Shown here: piece after piece, positions 52,608 to 61,283 of the stretch
Numbering within the stretch: the first letter of the stretch is position 1
Layout: the number at the start of each line of letters is the position of its first letter
NCBI GenBank assembly: GCA_963666895.2
Contig: CAXXNS010000008.1
Coordinates: forward strand, 62,001 to 126,000
Length of the DNA stretch: 64,000 bases
Direction: 5' to 3'
From: G963666895 sp963666895
Lineage (GTDB): Bacteria > Desulfobacterota > Desulfovibrionia > Desulfovibrionales > Desulfovibrionaceae
Translations under genes and position numbers: made by a program
Notes under the pieces: model-generated
The model's input: the letters and a program-made list of their open reading frames with translations, nothing else
Told to the model about the DNA's origin: nothing
Databases searched by the model: none

Positions 52608-53309
52608 ATGACCAGCCTGGAAGGCACCACCGGCTCCGGCGTGTTCGCGAACGTCCGGGGCATCGTGTTCGACTGCGACGGGGTGCTCCTGGACTCCCTG
52701 GACGCCAACGCCTGGTACTACAACGCCATCCGGAAGCGGGTCGGCCTGGGCCCCATGAGCCCGGAGGACGCGGCCTACGTCCACGCCCACCACGTGTACG
52801 AGTCCCTGCGGCGCATCCTGCCGGGCGACCTCTACGAAAAGGGCCTGGAGGCCCGCAAGGAGTTCGACTACAGCGACGTGCTGCCCCATCTGCGGCTGGA
52901 GCCCGGGCTCATCGAGCTTCTGTCCTGGCTCAAGTCCACCCGCGTGCTCATGGGCGTGAACACCAGCCGCACCGACACCATGGACATGGTGGCCGGGTAC
53001 TGGGGACTGCACCACTATTTCATGCCCGTGGTCACCTCGTTCAAGGTCCGGCATCCCAAACCGCACCCCGAGAGCCTGCACCACATCCTGGCCATGTGGC
53101 GGCTTGGGCGCGGCGACATCGTGTTCGTGGGCGATTCGTCCGTGGACCAGACCACGGCCAGGCGGGCCGGGGTCCGGTTCTGGGCCTACAAGAACCCCAG
53201 CCTGGACGCGGACCTGCATGTGCCGGATTTCATGGCCCTCAAGGGCGGGCTCATGCGGGCGGCGCGCCAGGGGCTGTTTCCGGCCTGCGCAAGGGCGTTC
53301 CGGACTTGA
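52608..53309 (+). CDS. HAD family hydrolase
   Basis: The 233-residue phosphatase-type protein has HAD motif I DCDGVLLDS, a helical cap, the motif II segment MGVNTSRTD and motif III/IV GDSSVDQTTARRAG. It resembles phosphoglycolate-phosphatase-like enzymes. ATG 52608 has a strong TAGGAGG just upstream. The substrate is unknown. Confidence 0.87.
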   Translation: MTSLEGTTGSGVFANVRGIVFDCDGVLLDSLDANAWYYNAIRKRVGLGPMSPEDAAYVHAHHVYESLRRILPGDLYEKGLEARKEFDYSDVLPHLRLEPGLIELLSWLKSTRVLMGVNTSRTDTMDMVAGYWGLHHYFMPVVTSFKVRHPKPHPESLHHILAMWRLGRGDIVFVGDSSVDQTTARRAGVRFWAYKNPSLDADLHVPDFMALKGGLMRAARQGLFPACARAFRT

Positions 53310-53402
53310 TTCTTCATCGGCAGTGTGCGAATTTGCAAACAGGTGGCCGCTCCGGACGGGCATAGCCGGCCGGCCGCCATTCTAAGGGAGCTTCCAAACC
53401 CA

Positions 53403-53699
53403 ATGGATATCATACTCGTCGGCTTGGCCCAGATCATCAGTACCATCCTGACCATCTACATGTTCGTGGTCATCGTGGCCGTGCTCATCACCTGGGTCAA
53501 CCCTGATCCGTACAATCCCATCGTGCGCATCCTGCGCCAGCTCACGGAACCCCTGTTCTACCGGGTGCGGCGGCTCATGCCCTTCCTCTACCAGAGCGGG
53601 CTCGACCTGACCCCCATCGTGGTCATCCTGGCCGTCTCCTTCCTGCGTTTCGTGTTGCCCAACCTGTTGTATCGACTGGCGGCCACCCTGGCCGTTTAG
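53403..53699 (+). CDS. YggT family membrane protein
   Basis: The 98-residue protein has two hydrophobic segments with the conserved VLITWVNPDPYNPIVRILRQLTEPL (core ITWVNPDP and LTEPL) and LTPIVVILAV motifs of the YggT family. The family is linked to envelope or division processes in other bacteria, often beside divIVA, as here. ATG 53403 follows AGGGAG. Confidence 0.9.
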   Translation: MDIILVGLAQIISTILTIYMFVVIVAVLITWVNPDPYNPIVRILRQLTEPLFYRVRRLMPFLYQSGLDLTPIVVILAVSFLRFVLPNLLYRLAATLAV

Positions 53700-53709
53700 G
53701 AGGTTTCCC

Positions 53710-54243
53710 GTGAACCTGTCCAAGATCGATTGCCTGAACAAGAAATTTCCCCGCCGCCCCATGGGTTACGCGGTACAGGAAGTGGACCAGTTTCTGGGCG
53801 AGATCGCCGAGGTTCTCGGGGAGTACGCGGACATGAAGAAGGAGCTGGTCCGGCGCATCAAGCGCCTGGAGGCCCAGCTCACCGAATACAAGCAGCGCGA
53901 CGAGACCCTGCGCGACACGCTCATGTCCACCCAGAAGATGGTGGACGAGCTCAAGGTGTCGGCCGGGCGCGAGGCCGAGCTGATCCTGGACGAGGCCCAC
54001 GGCCGGGCCGAAGAGGTCCTGCGCGACGCCCGGGGCAAGGCGGACGAGACCCTGCGCGACGCCCATACGCGCCTGGCCCACCTCTCCGAGGACATCGAGT
54101 CCCTCAAGCGGCAGCGCAACCAGTTCCGCATCCAGATCAAGGGCGTGATCCAGAGCCATTTGAGCATGCTGGAGCCCGACGATGCGAACGTGAAGGCCGA
54201 GGAGCAGGAGTCCAAGCTGACCTATTTGAAGAAGGCTACGTGA
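53710..54243 (+). CDS. DivIVA domain-containing protein
   Basis: The 177-residue coiled-coil protein begins with the DivIVA signature (NKKFPRRPMGYAVQEVDQFLGEIAE in outline) and continues as a long coiled coil (about 35-150). DivIVA-like proteins bind curved membranes and organise division or polarity. It sits in the YggT-DivIVA-DUF167 order known from other genomes. Start GTG 53710 with TAGGAGG upstream. Its TGA overlaps the next GTG. Confidence 0.88.
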   Translation: MNLSKIDCLNKKFPRRPMGYAVQEVDQFLGEIAEVLGEYADMKKELVRRIKRLEAQLTEYKQRDETLRDTLMSTQKMVDELKVSAGREAELILDEAHGRAEEVLRDARGKADETLRDAHTRLAHLSEDIESLKRQRNQFRIQIKGVIQSHLSMLEPDDANVKAEEQESKLTYLKKAT

Positions 54244-54545
54244 GGACGAGTACGAAGGAATCTCCCGTCACCCCGGCCGGAGAGGGACGCTGGCGTTTGA
54301 GCGTCTGGGTCCAGCCGGGGGCCAAGCGCGACGAACTGGCCGGTCTGTACCAGGGCAGCCTCAAGGTGCGCCTCAACGCCCGGGCCGTGGACAACAAGGC
54401 CAACAAGGCCCTGGTGGGATACGTGGCCGCTTTGCTGGGGCTCAAGTCCCGGCAGGTCAACCTGGACGCGGGGCACGCGTCCCGGAAGAAGACCCTGATC
54501 ATTGAAAGCGAATCCGAGCCTGACTGGCGGCGCGTGCTGCCATAG
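54240..54545 (+). CDS. DUF167 (YggU) family protein
   Basis: The 101-residue protein matches DUF167: LSVWVQPGAKRDEL, VRLNARAVDNKANKALV and SRKKTLIIE. The GTG start overlaps the DivIVA stop. The family has a small alpha/beta fold and no settled function. Confidence 0.9.
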   Translation: MRTSTKESPVTPAGEGRWRLSVWVQPGAKRDELAGLYQGSLKVRLNARAVDNKANKALVGYVAALLGLKSRQVNLDAGHASRKKTLIIESESEPDWRRVLP

Positions 54546-54585
54546 GCCGGTTTATGGTGCTGAACCAATAACCAAGGAGCGACGC

Positions 54586-54816
54586 ATGGAATCCAACGAC
54601 ATTGCTCTGATCGAAAAGTACGGGATCGAGGATCCGGAACTTCGTGATCTATGGGACCAGCACATGGAATACGAGAAGATGCTCGAAAAGATGGAGAGCA
54701 AGCCTTATCTGAGCCCCACCCAGCACCAGGAGATGAAGCAGCTCAAGAAGAAGAAGCTGGCGGGCAAGACCAAACTCGAATTTTTGCTGGACAAGTATCG
54801 ACAAATGGAGGCCTGA
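54586..54816 (+). CDS. DUF465 (YdcH) family protein
   Basis: The 76-residue helical protein has the DUF465 pattern: an N-terminal helix (LIEKYGIEDPELRDLWDQHMEYEKML in outline) and a basic second helix LKKKKLAGKTKLE. AAGGAG precedes ATG 54586. The family is small and uncharacterised; it may be an RNA- or ribosome-associated protein. It directly precedes ilvB. Confidence 0.82.
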   Translation: MESNDIALIEKYGIEDPELRDLWDQHMEYEKMLEKMESKPYLSPTQHQEMKQLKKKKLAGKTKLEFLLDKYRQMEA

Positions 54817-54819
54817 TCC

Positions 54820-56520
54820 ATGGAACTTACCGGCGCGCAGATCCTGTTGAAGTGTCTCGAGAAGGAAGGCGTGGAGGTCGTATTCGGCTTTCCCGGCGGC
54901 GCGGTCATCGACATCTACGACACGCTGCCCGACTCCAAGATCGAGCACATCCTGGTACGCCACGAGCAGGGCGCCATTCATGCGGCGGACGGCTACGCCA
55001 GGGCCACGGGCCAGGTGGGAGTATGCCTGGTCACCTCCGGCCCCGGCGCCACCAACACCGTCACCGGCATCGCCACCGCCTACATGGATTCCATCCCGGT
55101 GGTCATCTTCACCGGGCAGGTGCCCACGCCGCTCATCGGCAACGACGCCTTCCAGGAAGTGGACATCGTGGGCATCACCCGGCCCTGCACCAAGCACAAC
55201 TACCTGGTCAAGAACGTCAAGGATCTGGCCCGGACCGTACGCCAAGCCTTCTACCTAGCCCGCTCCGGCCGCCCGGGGCCGGTGCTGGTGGACCTTCCCA
55301 AGGACGTGATGCAGGCCGAGACCTCGTTCAAGTTCCCCAAGGACGAGGAGATCAAGCTTAGGAGCTACAACCCGCACACCAAGCCCCACGTCATGCAGAT
55401 CCGGCGGGTGGGCGAGCTCCTGAAGCACGCCAAGCGGCCCCTGATCTACTCGGGCGGCGGGGTCATCTCGGCCAAGGCCAACAAGGAGCTGACCTGGCTG
55501 GCCAAGAACGCCCAGGTGCCCGTGACCAGCACCCTCATGGGTCTGGGCGCCTTCCCGGGCGAGGACCCGCTGTTCCTGGGCATGCTCGGCATGCACGGCA
55601 CCTTCGCGGCCAACATGGCCGTGAACAACTGCGACCTGCTCCTGGCCATCGGGGCCCGGTTCGACGACCGGGTGACCGGCAAGATCGCCACCTTCGCGCC
55701 CAAGGCCACCATCGTGCACGTGGACATCGACCCCACCAGCATCAAGAAGAACGTGGCCGTGCACGTGCCCATCGTGGCCGACGTGAAATCGGCCCTGTCC
55801 GCGCTCAAGAAGGAGCTGACCGCCACCCTCAAGGAGCACGACTTCAAGGGCCAGCACGAGGCCTGGATCAAGCAGGTCCAGGGCTGGGCCAAGGAGCACC
55901 CCCTGACCTGGGTGGACGAGCCCGGCAAGCTCAAGCCCCAGTACGTGGTGGAGGAGCTCTACAAGCTGACCAAGGGCGACGCCATCATCGTCACCGAGGT
56001 GGGCCAGAACCAGATGTGGGCGGCCCAGTTCTACAAGTACAAGAAACCCAACACCTTCCTGTCCTCGGGCGGGCTGGGCACCATGGGCTACGGCTTCCCG
56101 GCCGCCATGGGCGCGCAGCGCGCCTTCCCGGACAAGCTGGTCATCGACATCGCCGGTGACGGCTCCATCCAGATGTGCATCCAGGAGCTGGCCACCGTGG
56201 TCTGCAACCAGCTGCCCGTGAAGATCGTCATCCTGAACAACGGCTATTTGGGCATGGTCCGCCAGTGGCAGGAGCTCTTCTACGAGAAGAACTACTGCGC
56301 CACCTGCATGGACGCCCAGCCGGACTTCGTGAAGCTGGCCGAGGCCTACGGGGCCAAGGGGTTCCGCGTCACGGACAAGAAGGACGTGCGCAAGACCCTG
56401 AAAAAGGCCCTGTTCGACACCCCGGGCCCGGTCATCGTGGACGTTCGGGTGGAAAAGGAAGAGAACGTCTACCCCATGGTCCCGGCCGGCGCGTCGTTGA
56501 CCGAAATGCTGTTGGTCTAG
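54820..56520 (+). CDS. ilvB: Acetolactate synthase large subunit
   Basis: The 566-residue thiamine-diphosphate enzyme makes acetolactate from pyruvate, the first step of valine and leucine synthesis. The catalytic Glu lies in HEQGAIHAADGYARATG, and the ThDP-binding GDGSIQM...NNGYLGMVRQW pattern is intact. It is followed by ilvN after nine bases and belongs to the ilvBN-C group. Confidence 0.96.
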   Translation: MELTGAQILLKCLEKEGVEVVFGFPGGAVIDIYDTLPDSKIEHILVRHEQGAIHAADGYARATGQVGVCLVTSGPGATNTVTGIATAYMDSIPVVIFTGQVPTPLIGNDAFQEVDIVGITRPCTKHNYLVKNVKDLARTVRQAFYLARSGRPGPVLVDLPKDVMQAETSFKFPKDEEIKLRSYNPHTKPHVMQIRRVGELLKHAKRPLIYSGGGVISAKANKELTWLAKNAQVPVTSTLMGLGAFPGEDPLFLGMLGMHGTFAANMAVNNCDLLLAIGARFDDRVTGKIATFAPKATIVHVDIDPTSIKKNVAVHVPIVADVKSALSALKKELTATLKEHDFKGQHEAWIKQVQGWAKEHPLTWVDEPGKLKPQYVVEELYKLTKGDAIIVTEVGQNQMWAAQFYKYKKPNTFLSSGGLGTMGYGFPAAMGAQRAFPDKLVIDIAGDGSIQMCIQELATVVCNQLPVKIVILNNGYLGMVRQWQELFYEKNYCATCMDAQPDFVKLAEAYGAKGFRVTDKKDVRKTLKKALFDTPGPVIVDVRVEKEENVYPMVPAGASLTEMLLV

Positions 56521-56529
56521 GAGGACGCC

Positions 56530-57018
56530 ATGCTGCACGTGTTGTCCATCTCCGTGGAAAACGAGCCCGGCGTGCTCTCCCGGGTGGCCGGCCTGTTCTC
56601 GGGCCGCGGCTTCAACATCGAGTCCCTGAACGTGGCCCCCTGCCTGACCCCCGGCGTGTCGCGCATGACCATCGCCACGACCGGCGACGCGGCCATCATG
56701 GAGCAGATCGTCAAGCAGCTGCGCAAGCTGGTCACGGTCATCAAGGTCCGCGACCTGTCCGAGGTCAAGGCCGTGGAGCGCGAGATGGGGCTGATCAAGA
56801 TCAACGCCGAGGGGGCGAAACGGGCGGAAATCCTCCGCATCGTGGACATCTTCCGCTGCAAGGTGGTGGACGTGTCCCTGGAGGAGCTGACCATCGAGGT
56901 CACGGGCGACCGGGGCAAGATCGAGGCCATCTTGGAGCTTTTGAGCCGGTTCGGCATCAAGGAGATCGCCCGCACCGGCACCGTGGCCCTCAAGCGGGCC
57001 AAGCAAGTAAGCGGTTAA
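56530..57018 (+). CDS. ilvN: Acetolactate synthase small subunit
   Basis: The 162-residue regulatory subunit has an N-terminal ACT domain (LSISVENEPGVLSRVAGLF, FNIESLNVAP) that binds valine, and a C-terminal part that contacts IlvB (IEVTGDRGKIEAILELL). AGGAGG precedes ATG 56530. Feedback inhibition by valine is the known role of this family. Confidence 0.96.
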   Translation: MLHVLSISVENEPGVLSRVAGLFSGRGFNIESLNVAPCLTPGVSRMTIATTGDAAIMEQIVKQLRKLVTVIKVRDLSEVKAVEREMGLIKINAEGAKRAEILRIVDIFRCKVVDVSLEELTIEVTGDRGKIEAILELLSRFGIKEIARTGTVALKRAKQVSG

Positions 57019-57088
57019 TACCAAGTAATATATCTCCCTGGCCGGATCGGGTCGGGTTCGGCCGTCGGATCGAGTTGGGAGGGAGGAG

Positions 57089-57126
57089 GGCGGCCGGGGT
57101 TCATCCGCAAGGGTGCCCCGGCCGCC
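57089..57126 (+). promoter_or_regulatory. Strong hairpin in the ilvN-ilvC gap
   Basis: GGCGGCCGGGG (57089-57099) pairs perfectly with CCCCGGCCGCC (57116-57126) over a 16-base loop. No T-run follows, so it is not a standard terminator; it may be an mRNA processing or stability element, or reduce ilvC translation. It ends 22 bases before the ilvC ATG. Confidence 0.45.
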
Positions 57127-57148
57127 GCAGACACCAAAAGGAGCGACC

Positions 57149-58138
57149 ATGCAAGTCTATTACGAGAAAGACGCTGATCTCAAATTCCTCAAGGACAAGA
57201 CCGTGGCCATCGTGGGCTACGGGAGCCAGGGCCATGCCCACGCCCTGAACCTGCGCGACTCCGGGGTCAACGTCATCGTGGCCCAGCGCCCGGGCGGCCC
57301 CAACCACACCAAGGCCAAGGAGGACGGGTTCGAGCCCATGAGCGCGGCCGACGCCGCGGCCCAGGCCGACGTGGTCATGATCCTGCTGCCCGACCAGCAC
57401 CAGGCCAAGGTGTTTCGCGAGGAGATCGCGCCCGGGCTGAACGACGGGGACATGCTCCTGTTCGCCCACGGTTTCAACATCCATTTCGGCCAGATCGAGC
57501 CCGCCAAGAACATCGACGTGGCCATGATCGCGCCCAAGGGCCCGGGCCATCTGGTGCGCCGGACCTTCACCGAGGGCGGGGCCGTGCCCGCGCTGGTGGC
57601 CGTGCACAACGACGCCTCGGGCAAGTGCCACGACAAGGCCCTGGCCTATGCCAAGGGCATCGGCGCCACGCGGTCCGGGGTCATTGAGACCACCTTCAAG
57701 GAAGAGACCGAGACCGACCTGTTCGGCGAGCAGGTGGTGTTGTGCGGCGGGTTGACCGCCCTGGCCAAGGCCGGGTGGGAGACCCTGGTGGAGGCCGGGT
57801 ATCAGCCCGAGGTGGCCTATTTCGAGTGCCTGCACGAACTCAAGCTCATCGTGGACCTGATGTACGAGGGCGGCATGGCCAAGATGCGCTGGTCCATCTC
57901 GGACACGGCCGAGTACGGGGATTACACCCGCGGCCCCCGCATCATCACCGACGAGACCAAGTGGGAGATGGAGGAGATTCTCAAGGAGATCCAGCAGGGC
58001 GACTTCGCCCGGGAGTTCATCCTGGAGAACCAGGCCGGGAATCCGGGCTTCAAGGCCATGCGCCGGATCAATGCCGATCATCCCATTGAGGAAGTTGGCA
58101 AGAAGCTGCGGGATATGATGAGCTGGCTGAAGAAATAG
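57149..58138 (+). CDS. ilvC: Ketol-acid reductoisomerase (class I)
   Basis: The 329-residue NADPH enzyme turns acetolactate into 2,3-dihydroxyisovalerate. The nucleotide-binding GYGSQGHAHALNLRDSG segment, the KGPGHLVRR motif and the metal-binding ETDLFGEQ segment are present. ATG 57149 is chosen over 57113 since AAAGGAG lies before it. A terminator follows. Confidence 0.96.
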   Translation: MQVYYEKDADLKFLKDKTVAIVGYGSQGHAHALNLRDSGVNVIVAQRPGGPNHTKAKEDGFEPMSAADAAAQADVVMILLPDQHQAKVFREEIAPGLNDGDMLLFAHGFNIHFGQIEPAKNIDVAMIAPKGPGHLVRRTFTEGGAVPALVAVHNDASGKCHDKALAYAKGIGATRSGVIETTFKEETETDLFGEQVVLCGGLTALAKAGWETLVEAGYQPEVAYFECLHELKLIVDLMYEGGMAKMRWSISDTAEYGDYTRGPRIITDETKWEMEEILKEIQQGDFAREFILENQAGNPGFKAMRRINADHPIEEVGKKLRDMMSWLKK

Positions 58139-58164
58139 CCGACTCGTTTAACGAGCTAAGAAAG

Positions 58165-58195
58165 ACCGCCGTCCGGGCAACCGGGCGGCGGTTTT
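58165..58195 (+). terminator. Rho-independent terminator after ilvC
   Basis: ACCGCCGTCCGG (58165-58176) pairs with CCGGGCGGCGGT (58181-58192) around GCAA, followed by T residues (58192-58195). It ends the ilv operon and marks the left edge of the AT-rich gene block. Confidence 0.85.
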
Positions 58196-58198
58196 CTA

Positions 58199-59209
58199 CT
58201 ATATGTGGTCTAATAGTGAACTTTGAACGGCTGGCAGTTTTTTACAACTAGATTCAGCAATTATTTTTGTTACAGGCACAGACTGTTTTCGAGGTTCACC
58301 CAAGGATGTTACATAGGCTTCATCAATACGACCACCTACAACTATGCACGAAACTCTTAATTCTATTTTCGGAATCTGTAGTTGTAAATCTGCTTCGGTT
58401 TCTATTCTATGTAGTTCTTTTTTGTCAGGTTCTGAAAGTATTTTTGTAGAAGCATCAAATGTAATACTATTTTTTTTCAGAGTTATTGTTTGGTTTTCTA
58501 AATCAAATACTGTTACAGAATAATCATCATCGCACATATAAGTTATTGGTTCATGTACTTCTTCAGGAAAATCAATGGGAGTTAAGTGTCTTTTTGCAGT
58601 ATCTTTGTCTAAATTTTGAAATACACCAGATTGGCTAAACGTGTCTGTATTTTCAAGTTGGTTTAATAAGTATGTATTTGCTGTGGCGCTGTTGCCCGCA
58701 ATTGCGAGGGCGGTATCTGCTAATTCAACAAGTTTTCTTTTAGTCTTTTCATCTTTTGCTTTGGCTTCTATTTTTTCTTTTGTGTCCATGTATTTTTGAA
58801 AGCCACGATATCCAAAAGAACAAATTATTGTTAATGCAAAAAGTGATAATAAGTATGGGTTACTAATGTCAGATACAATAGAATCCAAAGCTTTTTGTAC
58901 TAATATGTCAAGGATCGTGCTTCCTTTTTCAATATGAACTTTAATGGTTAATGGATCGATCACCTCCTTTGAACTTCTTAATGAAATATTTTTTCCAGTA
59001 ATATCATTGTATATTTTAATAAAATCGCGTTGCAATTTTTGAATGTAGCCTGCAATCCTATAATCTATTAATCCATCCCATTGTTCTCCACGTAACCTTA
59101 TATGGATATTAAAATCATCAGAAAACTTGATTTCTTTAATTTCAATATCATTTATGTACGCATCAATCGCATAGTCAATGAAAGTATCTGGTGTAATGAT
59201 TGGGCACAT
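58199..59209 (-). CDS. AT-rich orphan protein with central membrane segment, unknown
   Basis: A single gene of roughly one third G+C by eye in an otherwise GC-rich region encodes 336 residues. The N-terminal domain (about 1-110) has acidic strands such as FNIHIRLRGEQWDGLIDY. One membrane segment (about 118-134) follows, then a charged coiled coil (about 140-165) and a C-terminal beta-rich domain with TITLKKNSITFDASTKIL. ATG 59209 is preferred because AAGGTGGAG precedes it; an upstream GTG (59221) is less likely. The codon use (AAA, AAT, TTT) is foreign, so it was probably acquired. I do not recognise a family; a membrane-linked defence or toxin role is speculation. Confidence 0.7.
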   Translation of the reverse strand: MCPIITPDTFIDYAIDAYINDIEIKEIKFSDDFNIHIRLRGEQWDGLIDYRIAGYIQKLQRDFIKIYNDITGKNISLRSSKEVIDPLTIKVHIEKGSTILDILVQKALDSIVSDISNPYLLSLFALTIICSFGYRGFQKYMDTKEKIEAKAKDEKTKRKLVELADTALAIAGNSATANTYLLNQLENTDTFSQSGVFQNLDKDTAKRHLTPIDFPEEVHEPITYMCDDDYSVTVFDLENQTITLKKNSITFDASTKILSEPDKKELHRIETEADLQLQIPKIELRVSCIVVGGRIDEAYVTSLGEPRKQSVPVTKIIAESSCKKLPAVQSSLLDHI

Positions 59210-59253
59210 GTATAGCTCCACCTTTGTAAGATAAGCGATAGGGATACGAAGTG

Positions 59254-59283
59254 CCTATACACCCCGAGGGGATATAATGTCAA
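59254..59283 (-). promoter_or_regulatory. Promoter of the AT-rich orphan gene
   Basis: On the minus strand TTGACA (59283-59278) is followed after 18 bases by TATAGG (59259-59254), about 45 bases before the ATG. A CCCC-GA-GGGG inverted repeat (59262-59271) sits between the two elements and may be an operator. Confidence 0.5.
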
Positions 59284-59338
59284 AAAAATCGCCATCCACT
59301 ATCAAGGGATGGAGACAATTCTATTGGACTAGAATTGG

Positions 59339-59968
59339 TTATTTTAGTTCAAGGATGTCTTCCTTGAATTCATCCCCCGGGAAGGGAACGGGGCCGAGCC
59401 AGGATATGAGCAGGGCGTGGAAGAAGTCCTTGCCCTGGATGGTCGCTTTGACCGAATCGTTGATCAGGAAGGTCGTGGTTTCCGCGTTCGGGTCGTACTC
59501 GTAGACCAGCACATCCCCCACAGCCAAGTCCGGCGTGGCCTTGCACAACCGATCCAACTTCCCGGCCAGCGCGGCCGCGTCATCCAGGTTGTCCTCCATC
59601 CCGATGCTCCACTCGTCGCACAGGGCCTTGGCCTCCAGCTCCTGGACAAAGGTCAGGACCAGGGCCTTGGCCCCGTCCATGGCCATGGCCGCCTCGGGGT
59701 CGTGCGTCTTTTCGGGCAGGTAGAGCCCGGCCACGTACAGGTCGCCGGTGGACCAGCCGATGCGCAGGGCCGTGCCGTTGAGCAGCACGGTCTGCCCGGC
59801 CGCCTGCATGGTCTCGGGGTACGCGACCTCTTCGGCGTCCAGGAATGGACCATCCTGGGTCGTAGCATCCTGGGTCGTAGCATCCTGGGCCAGGGCTTCG
59901 GGGGCCAGGGCCGGGACGGCCAGCGCGATGGCCAGCACAAGGGCCAGGGCAAGCGTCTGTCTGGGCAT
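59339..59968 (-). CDS. Periplasmic chalcone-isomerase-like protein, copy B
   Basis: The 209-residue product has a signal peptide (about residues 1-27) and a bacterial chalcone-isomerase-like domain: TVLLNGTALRIG, YVAGLYLPEKT and the final GKDFFHALLISWLGP. Two Cys (LCDEW and LDRLC) are shared with copy A. Plant chalcone isomerase catalysis is not expected; bacterial members are periplasmic with unknown roles, perhaps lipid or small-ligand binding. It starts two bases after the TPR lipoprotein B stop. A 15-base tandem repeat follows the signal peptide. Confidence 0.83.
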   Translation of the reverse strand: MPRQTLALALVLAIALAVPALAPEALAQDATTQDATTQDGPFLDAEEVAYPETMQAAGQTVLLNGTALRIGWSTGDLYVAGLYLPEKTHDPEAAMAMDGAKALVLTFVQELEAKALCDEWSIGMEDNLDDAAALAGKLDRLCKATPDLAVGDVLVYEYDPNAETTTFLINDSVKATIQGKDFFHALLISWLGPVPFPGDEFKEDILELK

Positions 59969-59970
59969 GG

Positions 59971-60615
59971 CTATTCCACGGACACGCCCAACCGGGCCAG
60001 GTTGTTCTTGGCCATGGCTCGCATGATGTCGCCCTCGGGATACTCCTGATAGGCCAGCTTGTACCAGGCCACGGCCTCGTCTTCGCGCCCGACCTCGACC
60101 AGGGCGTCGCCGTAGTTGAGCAGATGGCCCCGGCACTCGGTCAGGGTGCAGGCCTCGTACCCGTTCTTGAAGAACTCGTCGTACAGGTCCACCAGGGACT
60201 CGGTGCGCCCGGCCAGCCCATAGGCCGTGAGCAGCTCCTCCTTGAAGGCGTCCACCTGGGGCCCGGCCGGGTATTCCTGCAGATAGCTTTCCAGGACGAT
60301 GATGGCCCTGTCCGGCTTGGGCGGGTCCATGTCGTACAGGTACATGGACGCCAGCCCCTGGTAGGCCTCGTGCACCCGCCCGGCGTCCGGGCAGAGGATG
60401 ATGGCCTCGTTGTAGAGTTGCTCCAGGGCCGGGACGTCGGACCTGTCGGTGGTCTCGATTTCCTTGAAGATGTCCTGGAGCTGCGCATCCTGGTCCGTGG
60501 CGCCGGACTGGGACGCGGGCGTCTGGCCGGGCGTCTGGCCGGGCGTATCCGAACCGCAGGCGGGAAAAGCCAGGACGCAGGCCAACAGAAGTATGAACAG
60601 GACGGGGTTGCGCAT
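59971..60615 (-). CDS. TPR-like lipoprotein, copy B of a duplicated cassette
   Basis: The 214-residue lipoprotein has a lipobox ending at Cys20 (AFPAC), then a GQTPGQTP linker encoded by 12-base repeats, then TPR-like helical hairpins (EQLYNEAIILCPDAGRVHEAY, AVAWYKLAYQEYPEG). It closely resembles copy A at 61284-61913, sharing the CPD..RVHEAY and the LYxxDPP segments. It lies 12 bases after chalcone-isomerase-like copy A in the same direction. Confidence 0.82.
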   Translation of the reverse strand: MRNPVLFILLLACVLAFPACGSDTPGQTPGQTPASQSGATDQDAQLQDIFKEIETTDRSDVPALEQLYNEAIILCPDAGRVHEAYQGLASMYLYDMDPPKPDRAIIVLESYLQEYPAGPQVDAFKEELLTAYGLAGRTESLVDLYDEFFKNGYEACTLTECRGHLLNYGDALVEVGREDEAVAWYKLAYQEYPEGDIMRAMAKNNLARLGVSVE

Positions 60616-60627
60616 GGGATGTCTCCT

Positions 60628-61197
60628 TTATTCAAGCCCGAGCAGATCTTCCTTGAAGTCGTCGCCCGGGCCGGGGTCCGGGCCGATCCAGCAGGCCAGC
60701 AGGGCGTGGAAGAAATCCTTGCCCGGGATGACCACCTTGACCGCGCCGTTGACCGCAAACGTCGTGTTCTCCTTGCCCGGGTCGTACTCGTACGTCATCA
60801 CGTCCCCCTCCACGATGTCCGGGGTGGCCGAGCACAGCCGTTCCAGCCGCACGGTCAGCGCCGGGACCTCGGCCTCGGCCACGTTGTCCTCCACGCCGTC
60901 GATCCAGGCCTCGCAGATGTCCTCGCCGTCCACGTCCCGCACGAATGTCATGGACATGTACTTGGCCCCGTCCATAGCCAGGGCGGCGTCCGCGTCGCTG
61001 GTCTTCTGGGCCAGGTAGAGCCCGGCCACGTACACGTCCACCAGGCCGTAGGCCACGCGCAGGCCCGTGCCGTTGAGCAGCACGGTCTGTTCGGCCGCCT
61101 GCATGGTGTCGGGGAGCTTGACCTCGTCCGCGTCCAGGGCCAGGGCCGGGACGGCCAGGGCCAGGAATAAAGTCAACGCAACCATCTGCTTGAGCAT
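60628..61197 (-). CDS. Periplasmic chalcone-isomerase-like protein, copy A
   Basis: The 189-residue product has a signal peptide (about residues 1-20) and the same domain as copy B: TVLLNGTGLRVAY, DVYVAGLYLAQKT, DVMTYEYDPGKENT and GKDFFHALLACWIGP, with the paired Cys (ICEAW, LERLC). About half of the residues look identical to copy B by eye. ATG 61197 has GGAGGGAA upstream. It is preceded by TPR lipoprotein A and followed by TPR lipoprotein B. Confidence 0.83.
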   Translation of the reverse strand: MLKQMVALTLFLALAVPALALDADEVKLPDTMQAAEQTVLLNGTGLRVAYGLVDVYVAGLYLAQKTSDADAALAMDGAKYMSMTFVRDVDGEDICEAWIDGVEDNVAEAEVPALTVRLERLCSATPDIVEGDVMTYEYDPGKENTTFAVNGAVKVVIPGKDFFHALLACWIGPDPGPGDDFKEDLLGLE

Positions 61198-61283
61198 GCT
61201 TTCCCTCCAGGGTTTCCGGGGTTTCCGGAACGGTAGCCGGAAGCATGCCCAAAGTAAACGCTTACACGCGCACAGGCGCGGGA

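Noticed and set aside
54546..54585. Possible T-box or leader-peptide attenuator upstream of ilvB
   Set aside because: The gap before DUF465-ilvB is too short and shows no antiterminator stems or runs of Ile, Val or Leu codons.
59277..59504. Small plus-strand open frame crossing the AT-rich/GC-rich junction
   Set aside because: It overlaps the end of CHI-like copy B antisense and has no ribosome site or recognisable protein.
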